Made by a program: the position numbers and the translations under genes
Shown here: positions 23,747-31,877 of the stretch, piece after piece
Layout: each line of letters begins with the position of its first letter
How positions within the stretch are numbered: the stretch's first letter is position 1
NCBI GenBank assembly: GCA_024235135.1
Contig: JACKMZ010000016.1
Coordinates: forward strand, 1 to 45,831
Source of the DNA: Gammaproteobacteria bacterium
GTDB lineage: Bacteria; Pseudomonadota; Gammaproteobacteria; Competibacterales; Competibacteraceae
Length of the DNA stretch: 45,831 bases
Direction of reading: 5' to 3'
The notes under the pieces: model-generated
What the model was told of the DNA's origin: nothing
Databases searched by the model: none
Seen by the model: only the letters and a program-made list of their open reading frames with translations

Positions 23747-24973
23747 TCATTCCTGACACTCGATCTTTAGGACGAAATCACGGGCTTCGTTGGCGATGGC
23801 GGCCACAGTACGCGGTGCGGGGGAAGCCACAGGATCGGCGAATTGCTGATAATCCACGCCGACCGCCTCCAACAAGCCCCACGCCAAGCTGGCCTTGATC
23901 GCGAAATTCACGTTTTGCGGAATATCGCCCGTCATTTCGTGAATACGAAGCACGTTCAACTTGGAACTCACTATCCCGATCACCGCGCCGTTGCCGTCTA
24001 GCAAAGGTCCTCCGCTGTTTCCGGCCTGAGTCGGCGCGGTGAATTGCAACAAACGCGTATCGTCTCCCGCGCCAATCAGGGAACTGACGTTGCCCGTGGT
24101 CACCTGCGGCCCCGACCCGAGCAAGCCGCCTAACGGATAGCCGACCACAATGACGTTCTCCCCCAATTGCGCTTGCCGCCCGCCGCGAAACACGGCGGTA
24201 GGGAACCCGGTCGAATCGGCCCGCAGCAAAGCCAGATCGTTGGTGGCGTCGGCGAATACGACTTCCATACGACAGCGATGGCGCGGTGTGCGGCCGATGA
24301 TCTCGCGAGCGCCGTCAATGACATGCTGGTTGGTCAGCACAAAGCCGTCGGGATGAACGCAGAAACCGGTGCCACTGAATGCCGTGGGACCGCCGGGACG
24401 CTCATGACCCCGACCTGGCCCTGTCGCCTGCTCAGGCACGGGCGGCGGTTCCGGCATCCTAAGCCCGAAGTGCGCGGCCAAAGCCGGCAAGCCCGCGGTA
24501 AATCCCTGTCCGACCGCGCGGAATTTCCATTGCCCCCGGTGGCGGTACAATTCCGCCAGAATCAAGGCCGTTTCGCCGCGGCTGGCCAGCGGCAGGGGAA
24601 AAAATAGCAGGCCCTGACCTTGCTCATCCGCCACCGAAACACGTATCCCCCCGAGAACCGTGAAGGTAGTCCCCGTACCGACACCCGGCTTGACTGTCAA
24701 AATGATCGCAATGCGGGCGACGCCTTCTGGCAGGCTGTCGAGGTCGATACGGAACTGTCTGGACGCCTCCGTAAAGGTAACGGATTGATCCTTTGAACCG
24801 GGTTGGTCGGCGCAGATCAGATCGTTTTCGTCGTGGACCTTCCCGTCGTCGCTCAACATGACCGCACCCGCCTGCAAGCGGGCCATGAATTCGTCATGGG
24901 GTTCGCCGGCAACGGCGATAACAATGGGGTTCGTGTCGATTGGGCAATTGTGCCCCATTTGCAACTCGCGCAT
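23747..24973 (-). CDS. TerD-domain / trypsin-like serine protease fusion
   Basis: A 408-aa two-domain protein. Residues ~1-180 are TerD-like (tellurite/stress family): MLSDDGKVHDENDLI, then FRIDLDSLPEGVARI, then LILAELYRHRGQWKFRAVGQGF. After a Pro/Gly linker comes a trypsin-fold protease with a full triad: His in VLTNQHVIDG, Asp in NDLALLRAD and Ser in TQAGNSGGPLLDG. No signal peptide is visible, so it should be cytoplasmic. TerD domains bind calcium and occur in stress and phage-defence loci. The start could be ATG 24973 or 24958. It stands alone, convergent with aorC. Domain calls are good; the target of the protease is unknown. Confidence 0.85.
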   Translation of the reverse strand: MRELQMGHNCPIDTNPIVIAVAGEPHDEFMARLQAGAVMLSDDGKVHDENDLICADQPGSKDQSVTFTEASRQFRIDLDSLPEGVARIAIILTVKPGVGTGTTFTVLGGIRVSVADEQGQGLLFFPLPLASRGETALILAELYRHRGQWKFRAVGQGFTAGLPALAAHFGLRMPEPPPVPEQATGPGRGHERPGGPTAFSGTGFCVHPDGFVLTNQHVIDGAREIIGRTPRHRCRMEVVFADATNDLALLRADSTGFPTAVFRGGRQAQLGENVIVVGYPLGGLLGSGPQVTTGNVSSLIGAGDDTRLLQFTAPTQAGNSGGPLLDGNGAVIGIVSSKLNVLRIHEMTGDIPQNVNFAIKASLAWGLLEAVGVDYQQFADPVASPAPRTVAAIANEARDFVLKIECQE

Positions 24974-25162
24974 GTGCCGTTCCCGTATTCGAACCAGAGC
25001 GCCCGATCCGCCGCAACCTAACCCATGACGCCGTCCGGGAAGCCTTTATTTGTCAGTATGTTGAAGGATAATAGCCGGAAATTCATCCAGAAGTGGAACT
25101 GTCCCATGCCGGGGATGCTTTCCCCCGGCCACTCATCCTTGCCATGGGGTGGAAAACGGCGG

Positions 25163-26155
25163 TTACTCGAATCGCTGACAGCCGCCGACCAGACTGGCCA
25201 CCTCGGTATAACCTTGTTCCAATAGCCAGCGGCAAGCCCTTTCGCTGCTCACACCCCGCTGGCAATAGACGAGTATCGGCTGGTCGCGGGGGAGTTCCTC
25301 GCGACGCGACGACAGTTGCTCCAGGGGGATATTGTGGGCGCCTGGCAACCCGCTCCGCCGGTAACTATCCGGGTCCCGAACATCCAACACGAACCAGTGG
25401 TCCGGCACCGTGTCTAGCAACGGCACAATCAGCCGCGATCGCGCAATGGGCTCGACGGCCCGGGTGAAAGAAAAAGTGCTCACTTCCATCGTCAGCAGAT
25501 TGACCCGTAACAAGCGTCCCCTCAGGGGACAACCGATATCCAGGATCAGCTTGAGTGTTTCGGCGGCTTGCAGCACCCCGAAGAATCCCGCAACCGGCCC
25601 CAGCACACCGGCTTCGGCACAGTTAGGCGCAGCGTCGGGCACTTCCGGAAACAAGGCACGGTAGCTCGGCGCATCCGCGCAAAAACAGGCGACATACCCT
25701 GAAAAACCTTGGATAGAGGCCGAGACCAATGGCCGGCCATGCTCACGACAGGCGTCGCTGAGCGCGTATTTCGCCGCAAAATTATCCGTTCCATCGACCA
25801 CGACATCGAAACGCGGGACCCACTCCTCGGCCAACGCCGAGTCCAACCGTTGCTGGCAGGGCTCCACGCGACAGTCGGGATTCAACTCCCCAATCCGTCG
25901 GGCGGCGGCCAAAACCTTGGGCTCGCCCAGGTCCCGATCGCCATACAGAATCTGGCGATGCAGATTACTAGCTTCCACCCGGTCCGGGTCCAGGATACCC
26001 AGCCGACCGACGCCGGCGGCGGCCAGGTATTGCAGAACGGGACAACCCAACCCGCCGGCTCCGACAACCAATACCGCGGCGCCCGCCAGTTTCTCCTGGC
26101 CTTCGACGCCGACTTCCGGCAACGCGATTTGCCGGGAATAGCGCACTGGACTCAT
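25163..26155 (-). CDS. thiF: ThiF/MoeB adenylyltransferase with C-terminal rhodanese domain
   Basis: A 330-aa E1-like enzyme that adenylates the C-terminal Gly of ThiS and, through its rhodanese domain, could supply the sulfur. The ATP site VLVVGAGGLGCPVLQYLAAAG, DPDRVEASNLHRQ with its Arg, and VVDGTDNFAAKY are all present. The Cys pairs that bind zinc in many MoeB proteins are absent here. The rhodanese part (about residues 240-330) has the active Cys in VYCQRGVSSERA. ATG 26155 begins 2 nt after the thiE stop. It is the last gene of the thi operon. A role in molybdopterin or tungstopterin sulfur transfer for the nearby AOR cannot be excluded. Confidence 0.85.
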   Translation of the reverse strand: MSPVRYSRQIALPEVGVEGQEKLAGAAVLVVGAGGLGCPVLQYLAAAGVGRLGILDPDRVEASNLHRQILYGDRDLGEPKVLAAARRIGELNPDCRVEPCQQRLDSALAEEWVPRFDVVVDGTDNFAAKYALSDACREHGRPLVSASIQGFSGYVACFCADAPSYRALFPEVPDAAPNCAEAGVLGPVAGFFGVLQAAETLKLILDIGCPLRGRLLRVNLLTMEVSTFSFTRAVEPIARSRLIVPLLDTVPDHWFVLDVRDPDSYRRSGLPGAHNIPLEQLSSRREELPRDQPILVYCQRGVSSERACRWLLEQGYTEVASLVGGCQRFE

Positions 26156-26157
26156 GC

Positions 26158-26760
26158 TCAGCGGCTCCATGTTCGGCTTTGCCGCAGCCAGTGTTCGGTA
26201 CGGGTCTGCGGATCGGCCTGGCGCACGATATCGGTCACCACGGCGACGCTGTCGGCGCCCGCCGCGAATACGCCGGCCGCCCGTTCCAGCGTAATGCCGC
26301 CGATGGCGACCAGCGGACAAGCGACACGTTTCCGCCACTGCCCAAGGCGGGGTAATCCCTGGGGAGCCCAGCGCATTTTTTTCAGCGTCGTCTCGTAAAT
26401 CGGTCCCAGCGCGACGTACTCGGGATCTAGGCTCAATCCCCTTTCCAATTCGGCCTCGTCGTGGGTACTCACGCCGATTTTCAGGCCCGCCCGGCGAATC
26501 GCGGCCAGATCGGCCTGGTCCAGATCCTCCTGGCCGAGATGGATGAAATCCGCGCCCAAATCGATGGCCTCGCGCCAGTAGTCATTGACGATCAGTTGGC
26601 AATCCCATCGGGCCGCAGCTTCCATACCCCGGCGTATCTGGTCGCGAACAGCGGCCGATTCCCTATCCTTGATGCGCAACTGGACCAGTTTCACCCCCCA
26701 CGGCAAGAGTCGCTCCAACCACTGTATGTCCGGTACGATGGGATAAAACCGGTCAAGCAT
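26158..26760 (-). CDS. thiE: Thiamine phosphate synthase
   Basis: A 200-aa TIM-barrel enzyme joining HMP-PP and thiazole phosphate to form thiamine phosphate. Family marks are VKLVQLRIKDRES (pyrophosphate Arg/Lys), LIVNDYWREAIDLGADFIHLGQEDL, IGVSTHDEAEL, VALGPIYETTLKK and LVAIGGITLERAAGVFAAGADSVAVVTDI. ATG 26760 overlaps the thiG stop by 8 bases and gives the normal family N-terminus. The TLKKM segment replaces the usual T.TK motif with small changes. It sits between thiG and thiF in the operon. Confidence 0.92.
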   Translation of the reverse strand: MLDRFYPIVPDIQWLERLLPWGVKLVQLRIKDRESAAVRDQIRRGMEAAARWDCQLIVNDYWREAIDLGADFIHLGQEDLDQADLAAIRRAGLKIGVSTHDEAELERGLSLDPEYVALGPIYETTLKKMRWAPQGLPRLGQWRKRVACPLVAIGGITLERAAGVFAAGADSVAVVTDIVRQADPQTRTEHWLRQSRTWSR

Positions 26761-27544
26761 GGCCACTCCACGGGGAAAAGGGCGTGCCGAATTCCGGTGT
26801 CGAGGGCGTAGCCAGATCATGGGCTTCCATCAATCCCGCTTCGAAAGCCAGGCGCCCGGCCTGCGCAGCCTGCGCGAAAGCCTCGGCCATGGCGGGCGGA
26901 TCACCGGCCTTGGCCACGGCGGTATTGACCAGCACGGCGTCGAAACCCAGTTCCAGTGCGTGCGCCGCATGGGACGGGGCGCCGATGCCGGCATCCACGA
27001 TCAGCGGGATTTCCGGAAAATGGGCGCGCAGCTGGCGCAGGCCATAGACATTATTGAGCCCGCGTCCGGTGCCGATAGGAGCGCCCCAAGGCATCAAGAC
27101 CTGGCAGCCCGCCGCCAGCAATCGTTCCGCCACGACCAAGTCCTCGGTGGTATAGGGAAACACCTGGAAACCGTCCTCGCAGAGCGAACGAGCCGCTTCC
27201 ACCAAACCGAACACATCCGGCTGCAAAGTGGCGTCGTCGCCGATCACTTCCAGCTTCACCCAGGGCGTGGAAAATATTTCCCTGGCCATCTGAGCCGTGG
27301 TGATAGCCTCCTGAACCGTCCGGCAGCCGGCGGTATTGGGCAGCACCCTCACTCCCATCGATTGAATCAGTTCCCAGAACCGTTGCCCGCTTCCCGGCCC
27401 AGCCGCTTCCCGCCGCAAGGACACGGTCACGACTTCCGCCTGGGAACGGTGTACCGCTTGCCTCAGGTGCTCCGGCGACGGATATTGCGCCGTACCCAGG
27501 ATCAACCGGTTAGTCAGTCGAATATCGTAAACCTTGAACATCAT
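26753..27544 (-). CDS. thiG: Thiazole synthase
   Basis: A 263-aa TIM-barrel thiazole synthase that condenses DXP, dehydroglycine (from ThiO) and ThiS thiocarboxylate. The Schiff-base Lys sits in WVKLEVIGDD; other signatures are VLPNTAGCRTVQEA, VLMPWGAPIGTGRGLNN and VDAGIGAPSHAAHALELGFDAVLVNTAVA (in part). The N-terminal GTAQYPSPE replaces the common GTGKY loop. ATG 27544 overlaps the thiS stop by 4 bases; ATG 27541 follows directly. Translation coupling with thiS and thiE is evident. Confidence 0.94.
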   Translation of the reverse strand: MMFKVYDIRLTNRLILGTAQYPSPEHLRQAVHRSQAEVVTVSLRREAAGPGSGQRFWELIQSMGVRVLPNTAGCRTVQEAITTAQMAREIFSTPWVKLEVIGDDATLQPDVFGLVEAARSLCEDGFQVFPYTTEDLVVAERLLAAGCQVLMPWGAPIGTGRGLNNVYGLRQLRAHFPEIPLIVDAGIGAPSHAAHALELGFDAVLVNTAVAKAGDPPAMAEAFAQAAQAGRLAFEAGLMEAHDLATPSTPEFGTPFSPWSGHA

Positions 27545-27738
27545 CCCCCCTGCATCGGTGCAAGTATTTCTACCGAATCCCCGTCGCGCAACACTTGACT
27601 TGCACGCTGCTGACGGGGCACGAATTCGCCGTTGACGGCGGTCGCCACACCTTGTTCGGGATAGCCGAGTTCATGGCAGAGCGCGGCGAGCGTGGCCGCC
27701 TCCACCTGCTTGTCTTCGGCATTGACTTTAATATTCAT
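27541..27738 (-). CDS. thiS: Sulfur carrier protein ThiS
   Basis: A 65-aa ubiquitin-like sulfur carrier. It begins MNIKVNAEDKQVEA and ends ILAPMQGG, the C-terminal Gly-Gly that is adenylated by ThiF and converted to a thiocarboxylate. The TAVNGEFVPR segment is conserved in the family. ATG 27738 overlaps the thiO stop by 11 bases, and the stop overlaps thiG. A longer in-frame reading upstream is only read-through of thiO sequence. Confidence 0.93.
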   Translation of the reverse strand: MNIKVNAEDKQVEAATLAALCHELGYPEQGVATAVNGEFVPRQQRASQVLRDGDSVEILAPMQGG

Positions 27739-28720
27739 GAAACAACTCCGGTTCGACTGCGCCACGGCGCAGATACTGAACAACCTGTTCGGCCAGCGCC
27801 GGGGATAGCAGGAAGCCGTGCCGATACAAACCGTTGACGAAAAGATGGCGACCACGCGACAGAATCCGTGGGAGGTGGTCGGGAAAGGCCGGGCGCAAAC
27901 CGGCGTTGAGTTCCAGGATTTCCGCCTCGGCGAAGGCCGGGTGCAGACTGTAGGCCTGCGTCAACAACTCACCCGCTGACCGCACGCTCACACCGCCACG
28001 GGACTCACTTTCCAGGCTGGTGGCGCCGATCATGAAAATCCCTTCATCACGGGGAACCACATAGATGGGATGGCGGTGATGCAGCAAGCGTACAGGGCGT
28101 TGTAGACGCACATCGGCGCTTTTGACGAGTATCATCTCGCCCTTCACGCCTCGCAGTTCGGGCCACGCGTCTTGCGCGGCCAATCCTCGGCAATCTATGC
28201 CCCAGTCGCTGTCTACGTCGGACAGCTTAGCGGATCGATGAAAAACGGTTTCCACCCCCAGTTCGCGGGCTTCCCGCAGGAGGCGGGGCAATGCCTGGCG
28301 GGGATCGACATGGGCCTCGGTAGGATAATACAACGCCCCGTTGAAACGCCCCGCCAAGGCAGGCTCTAGGCGTGCGATGGCAGCGCCATCCAGAGTTTCA
28401 TAGCCTTGGGTCAAACGACCGAATCGCTGCAAACTGGCTGGATCGCGCGATGGTGCAACCACCAGGCTGCCGTTCTGGGAAAACGCCGGCAACCAGTTTC
28501 TCCACAATTCCAGCGAGCGCAATCCCAGACGTACGACCAGGGGTTCAGCGACTTCGGCTTCGCAATACGGGGCTAACATGCCGCCAGCCCGCCAGCTACA
28601 ACCCCCGCTCAGGGTCTCGTCTCCCTGCTCAAGAAGGCGCACGGCGAATCCCGCCTTGGCTAGCGAACAAGCCTGCCAAAGGCCGGCGATGCCAGCACCG
28701 ATAACGGTAATCGACAGCAA
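27728..28720 (-). CDS. thiO: Glycine oxidase ThiO
   Basis: A 330-aa D-amino-acid-oxidase-type flavoenzyme that turns glycine into the imine used by ThiG. FAD motif ITVIGAGIAGLWQACSLA is at the very N-terminus; later come GGMLAPYCEAE, a GCSWRAGG substrate-side loop and the terminal GLYRHGFLLSPALAEQVV typical of ThiO. I chose the TTG at 28720 because GGAGG lies 9 nt upstream and the FAD motif then starts at residue 3. GTG 28843 would add 41 Arg-rich residues and would nearly abut the riboswitch. With the TTG start, about 135 nt separate aptamer and start codon, leaving room for the expression platform. Confidence 0.85.
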   Translation of the reverse strand: MLSITVIGAGIAGLWQACSLAKAGFAVRLLEQGDETLSGGCSWRAGGMLAPYCEAEVAEPLVVRLGLRSLELWRNWLPAFSQNGSLVVAPSRDPASLQRFGRLTQGYETLDGAAIARLEPALAGRFNGALYYPTEAHVDPRQALPRLLREARELGVETVFHRSAKLSDVDSDWGIDCRGLAAQDAWPELRGVKGEMILVKSADVRLQRPVRLLHHRHPIYVVPRDEGIFMIGATSLESESRGGVSVRSAGELLTQAYSLHPAFAEAEILELNAGLRPAFPDHLPRILSRGRHLFVNGLYRHGFLLSPALAEQVVQYLRRGAVEPELFHEY

Positions 28721-28855
28721 GGGATTTCGCCTCCAGGCCCGTGGGCTGCAATCAAGATTGGGCGCCAGTCGCTTGACGATGGCCAGGCGGCTGCGCAGGG
28801 GCCGGAGGATGGAGAAGAAAAGTGGAACGGGTGCGCTTGACACGCTTCCACACTT

Positions 28856-28950
28856 TCCTTCCCTACGCCGGCATTATCCGGATCAGGTTCGAAGGGTGTC
28901 CTCGCCGCCGGAACGGGAAGGGTTCTCAGCCATCTCGGCTCCCCCAGGAA
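28856..28950 (-). promoter_or_regulatory. TPP riboswitch (THI element)
   Basis: On the minus strand the conserved TPP aptamer parts appear in order: GGGGGAGCC, GGCTGAGA, then ACCTGATCCGGATAATGCC and GCGTAGGGAAGG. The first binds the pyrimidine and the second the pyrophosphate of TPP. It lies directly upstream of thiO, the first thiamine gene. No strong terminator hairpin with a T run is seen between aptamer and start, so control of translation is more likely than termination. Confidence 0.95.
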
Positions 28951-28961
28951 TAAACGGCGAC

Positions 28962-28991
28962 ACTGTAGGGCGCTAGTGGCCAGCAAGTCAA
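28962..28991 (-). promoter_or_regulatory. Sigma-70 promoter of the thi operon
   Basis: On the minus strand TTGACT (28991-28986) is followed after 18 bases by TACAGT (28967-28962), with 5/6 and 4/6 matches to -35 and -10. Transcription would begin near 28955, just ahead of the first riboswitch stem, which supports the call. Confidence 0.6.
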
Positions 28992-29249
28992 CTGATACTC
29001 CACATCCCTCTCAAAATTAGCCTCTCGCCAGTATCCGGGATACATCATCGAAAACCGAAAAAGATTGAGAAATGCAAAAAATTGTTAATTGAAAAGTTTT
29101 GTTAAATGAAAACATTTGTAAAGACTACATTGATTGTCTGGTTATCAAACCAATAAGTCGCTAAGATCATATTTAAGTAATAACCAGCACCTTCATACAC
29201 AATCGACAAAATATTTCATTCAGTCGAACACAAAATTGAGGAAACGATC

Positions 29250-29816
29250 ATGTCTGGTCACAAAATGCTTTATGACGCTCTCTCTTTCGTCAATTACCAA
29301 CAGATTACTGGCAAGATTTACATCAATGCCAGAGAAAGATCTCTTCCGCGCGCCGCCATCATTTCCGTTAAGAATGGTGAGATTCACGATGTTTCATATA
29401 TGCAATTTCCCGCCGACCAAGCCATGTCGAAATTGTTAACGCTCACCATTAACACCGTCATCTTCACGCCTCGCAAAAATATCGAGACTGACCGACAAGA
29501 CGAGAATAGAACGCCTTCCATCATTGATGTTCTGGAAGCATTGGAGACCATCCTGGATATCGACGTGATCGAAGAAGAACCACTGTCAAGCGAGCTCGCA
29601 GGCGACCGGGACACTCTCCAGACGGCAGCCCAACAACTGCTCAGAAATTTCTACGGTGATGGTATCTCCACGAAAATAGGAGACATCGCAACTCACTGTA
29701 AGCCGCACCATAACCCCAAACGTTTCCTTAATGAGCGCAAAAAATTCGCGGCTCAATTTCTGGGTCCTGACAACGCGAAAAAGATTTCTCAGCCCCTTTA
29801 TGCAAAAACGTACTGA
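29250..29816 (+). CDS. Uncharacterised protein, weakly DUF4388/PATAN-like
   Basis: A 188-aa cytoplasmic protein that I do not recognise firmly. Residues ~15-75 (ITGKIYINARERSLPRAAII, then NGEIHDVSYMQFPADQAMSKLL, then INTVIFTP) have the strand-helix order of DUF4388-type modules found in two-component and gliding proteins. The C-terminal half is charged and helical (LETILDIDVIEEEPLSSEL) and ends in a His/Lys-rich stretch. Base composition is lower in GC than the neighbours. ATG 29250 has GAGGAAACGATC before it. The ~270 bases upstream, apart from the thi promoter, are AT-rich and hold nothing I can name. Confidence 0.6.
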   Translation: MSGHKMLYDALSFVNYQQITGKIYINARERSLPRAAIISVKNGEIHDVSYMQFPADQAMSKLLTLTINTVIFTPRKNIETDRQDENRTPSIIDVLEALETILDIDVIEEEPLSSELAGDRDTLQTAAQQLLRNFYGDGISTKIGDIATHCKPHHNPKRFLNERKKFAAQFLGPDNAKKISQPLYAKTY

Positions 29817-29898
29817 ACACCATCAGCACGCATTCTCATTACAAATACGCATTAATCATTCCTGGATATAATCATTATAATAATGCGGAGCCAAAACA

Positions 29899-30666
29899 AT
29901 GAAAGTATCATTCTTATTTGCAGCACTGGCATGGTTTATCATTTGCTCTTTTATTCTACTTCTCTCAGTGTTTAACGCCGATCCATTATTCCGCTTGTAT
30001 TATTCCAATGCGCTACAAACCATTGGAGCATTATTGTCCGCGTTATTCTGTTATCGCACCATGATGGCTTACCCAATGGCAAGCCCCATGGCAAAAGTGT
30101 GGTTCTTCATTGGAAGCGGCCTATTGGCCTGGGGCATAGGCGCCATTCTTTTCAGCGCTTATCCCATTCTCAACGATGGTCAGGAAACACCGTACCCTTG
30201 GTATTCGGATCTCGGCTACCTGGCCCTGCCGCCCTTCATGATCATTGCTTTGGGAATACTGAATCGGACCTTGGGGCTGGCCGCACCTATCTGGGGCAAG
30301 ATCGCGGCATTCGTCATGTTTCTGGTTTCCGTTACCGCTTCGTTGTCTGTCAATTGGGACGGTTTGATAGATGACGATCTTCTGCTCAAGCTAGTTTCAG
30401 CCGCCTATATTCTGGTCGATCCCATCCTGCTTGGGGCTATCGTATTCATGGCTTCGGCGTTCCGTAGCGGCGAGGTCGGAGAAGTCTGGTGGTATGTAGT
30501 GAGTGGCCTAATCATTTACTTCCTGGGCAATCAAGCCTACACGTATCTGGTTTTCACTGAACAATACGCAACAGGGTCCCCAATCGACATATCCTGGCCC
30601 CTGGGATTTGGTCTGCTCGCCCTAGCGGCCGTGGTGAATCGCAACTTGTTGCTATCCCATAAGTAG
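29899..30666 (+). CDS. Multi-pass inner-membrane protein of unknown function
   Basis: A 255-aa integral membrane protein with about seven hydrophobic helices, starting with VSFLFAALAWFIICSFILLL and ending LGFGLLALAAVVNRNLLLSH. The loop PWYSDLGYLALPP between helices three and four is like that of membrane sensor modules that precede GGDEF or kinase domains, but no output domain is attached here. AGCCAAAACA gives a poor ribosome site. It follows the DUF4388-like gene at 82 bases and may be co-transcribed. Function unknown. Confidence 0.65.
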   Translation: MKVSFLFAALAWFIICSFILLLSVFNADPLFRLYYSNALQTIGALLSALFCYRTMMAYPMASPMAKVWFFIGSGLLAWGIGAILFSAYPILNDGQETPYPWYSDLGYLALPPFMIIALGILNRTLGLAAPIWGKIAAFVMFLVSVTASLSVNWDGLIDDDLLLKLVSAAYILVDPILLGAIVFMASAFRSGEVGEVWWYVVSGLIIYFLGNQAYTYLVFTEQYATGSPIDISWPLGFGLLALAAVVNRNLLLSHK

Positions 30667-30689
30667 CCAGCATTGGCCTCCAATCGCGG

Positions 30690-30712
30690 AAAAACGCGGG
30701 GGTCACCCCCGC
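30690..30712 (-). terminator. Intrinsic terminator of the SPFH/zinc-ribbon operon
   Basis: GCGGGGG (30696-30702) pairs with CCCCCGC (30706-30712) over a three-base loop. Read on the minus strand the stem is followed by G and TTTTT (30694-30690), a classic Rho-independent terminator placed 63 bases after the zinc-ribbon gene stop. Confidence 0.8.
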
Positions 30713-30774
30713 TCATTCCCGACGAGATATCCAACCCGCTCGGTCAACGGTCAGGGGATTGAGAGCAGGATTCT

Positions 30775-31875
30775 CTAACCCTGGTGAGTCTGCCCACCCG
30801 CCCACATCACCGCCAGGGCGATCAAAATCGCCACCGCCAGCACGAACAATGCGATCTTCACCGCGCTATAGGGCCTCTCGCCTTGAACCTCGCCGGTCCG
30901 CGCATTGACCACGAAGCGATACACGCGGTCCTTGTAGCGATAAGCTGCCAAATAGACGGGCAGCAGGACATGCTTGAAGGTAATCCGCTCATGTCGGGTT
31001 TGCACGCTATGAATGCGCTGCTCGTCGCCACCGATGTCGTTTCGGACGTCGGCGCGGACCACGCGATCCATGACAGCCTGAGCCTGCGAGAATCCTTGTT
31101 CCACATCCACGTGATAGGCTTCGGCGCGAAATCCGCTCAGATACTCCTCGCTGTAGGGAACCAGACTGGCCAGATCCCAAGGTTCCAGGCGTTCCGCCTG
31201 GGCCTGGGGCAGGGACGTACTGGCCAGCACCAGCACGTCGTCGAAATCACGAAAGACGGTGCCCGTGGCGGGATACCATCGGGTATGACGAACTTGCTGG
31301 GTGTAGACTACCGGCTTGCCGTCTTCGTAAGCCGTGAAGGATTGTGTTTCATAGTAATGTTCGCCTCGTTGTCCGGTATAGGCACTGATGGTTGCGCAAT
31401 CATAGGTCCAATACGGCACGTACATGCCGGTCAGCCCGCTCTTCTGGCGGGCGTAGTGCTTAACCTTGTTGGGCGCGAACCATAGACCGTTCAGCCAGAC
31501 GGCGAATCGTTCCCGGGCCTGTTTGTCGTCGAGAGTGAATGGCAACAGCGACTGAGGCTTGAACACGACGCTTTTGTGCGTCTCATCCAATACCAGCGGC
31601 GTGCCGCAGAAAGGGCAGTCCTCCGCCGTCACTCGGGGGTCGAAAGTAAATTCCGCCGCGCAGTTGCTGCATTTCACCGCGGCACTTTCGATGACCGGCT
31701 GATCACTGGACAGCTTCTGCAAAGCGGCGCGGTAATCGAGTTCCTCTATCCTAGCTTGGTCGCCCTGGGGAATCGGATTCTCATGGCCACAATAGGCGCA
31801 TTTCAGTACCGTCGTGCCCGGCGCGTATTGCAGCCCGGCCCCGCACGCCTCACAGGGAAACTTGATCTCCTCCAT
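30775..31875 (-). CDS. Zinc-ribbon protein with C-terminal membrane anchor
   Basis: A 366-aa protein with two N-terminal zinc ribbons, CEACG...CAYCG (residues ~8-33) and CSNCA...CPFCG (~68-93). A central domain with aromatic-rich segments follows (YVPYWTYDCATISAYTGQRG). One C-terminal transmembrane helix, IALFVLAVAILIALAVMW, ends the protein. It resembles the zinc-ribbon partner of SPFH/virion-core-type proteins in PspA-like loci (ydj genes of Bacillus), often mislabelled as a primosomal helicase. It starts 2 nt after the SPFH gene stop, so the two are translated together and probably act in one membrane complex. Confidence 0.83.
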   Translation of the reverse strand: MEEIKFPCEACGAGLQYAPGTTVLKCAYCGHENPIPQGDQARIEELDYRAALQKLSSDQPVIESAAVKCSNCAAEFTFDPRVTAEDCPFCGTPLVLDETHKSVVFKPQSLLPFTLDDKQARERFAVWLNGLWFAPNKVKHYARQKSGLTGMYVPYWTYDCATISAYTGQRGEHYYETQSFTAYEDGKPVVYTQQVRHTRWYPATGTVFRDFDDVLVLASTSLPQAQAERLEPWDLASLVPYSEEYLSGFRAEAYHVDVEQGFSQAQAVMDRVVRADVRNDIGGDEQRIHSVQTRHERITFKHVLLPVYLAAYRYKDRVYRFVVNARTGEVQGERPYSAVKIALFVLAVAILIALAVMWAGGQTHQG

Positions 31876-31877
31876 GT

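Noticed and set aside
25108..25129. GC-rich stem (GCCGGGG with CCCCGGC) after thiF as terminator
   Set aside because: The pairing is real but no T run follows on the minus strand, so an intrinsic terminator cannot be claimed.
25163..26155. moeB for molybdo/tungstopterin synthesis serving AorB
   Set aside because: Co-operonic with thiS, thiG and thiE under a TPP riboswitch, so ThiF is the primary reading; a dual role remains possible.
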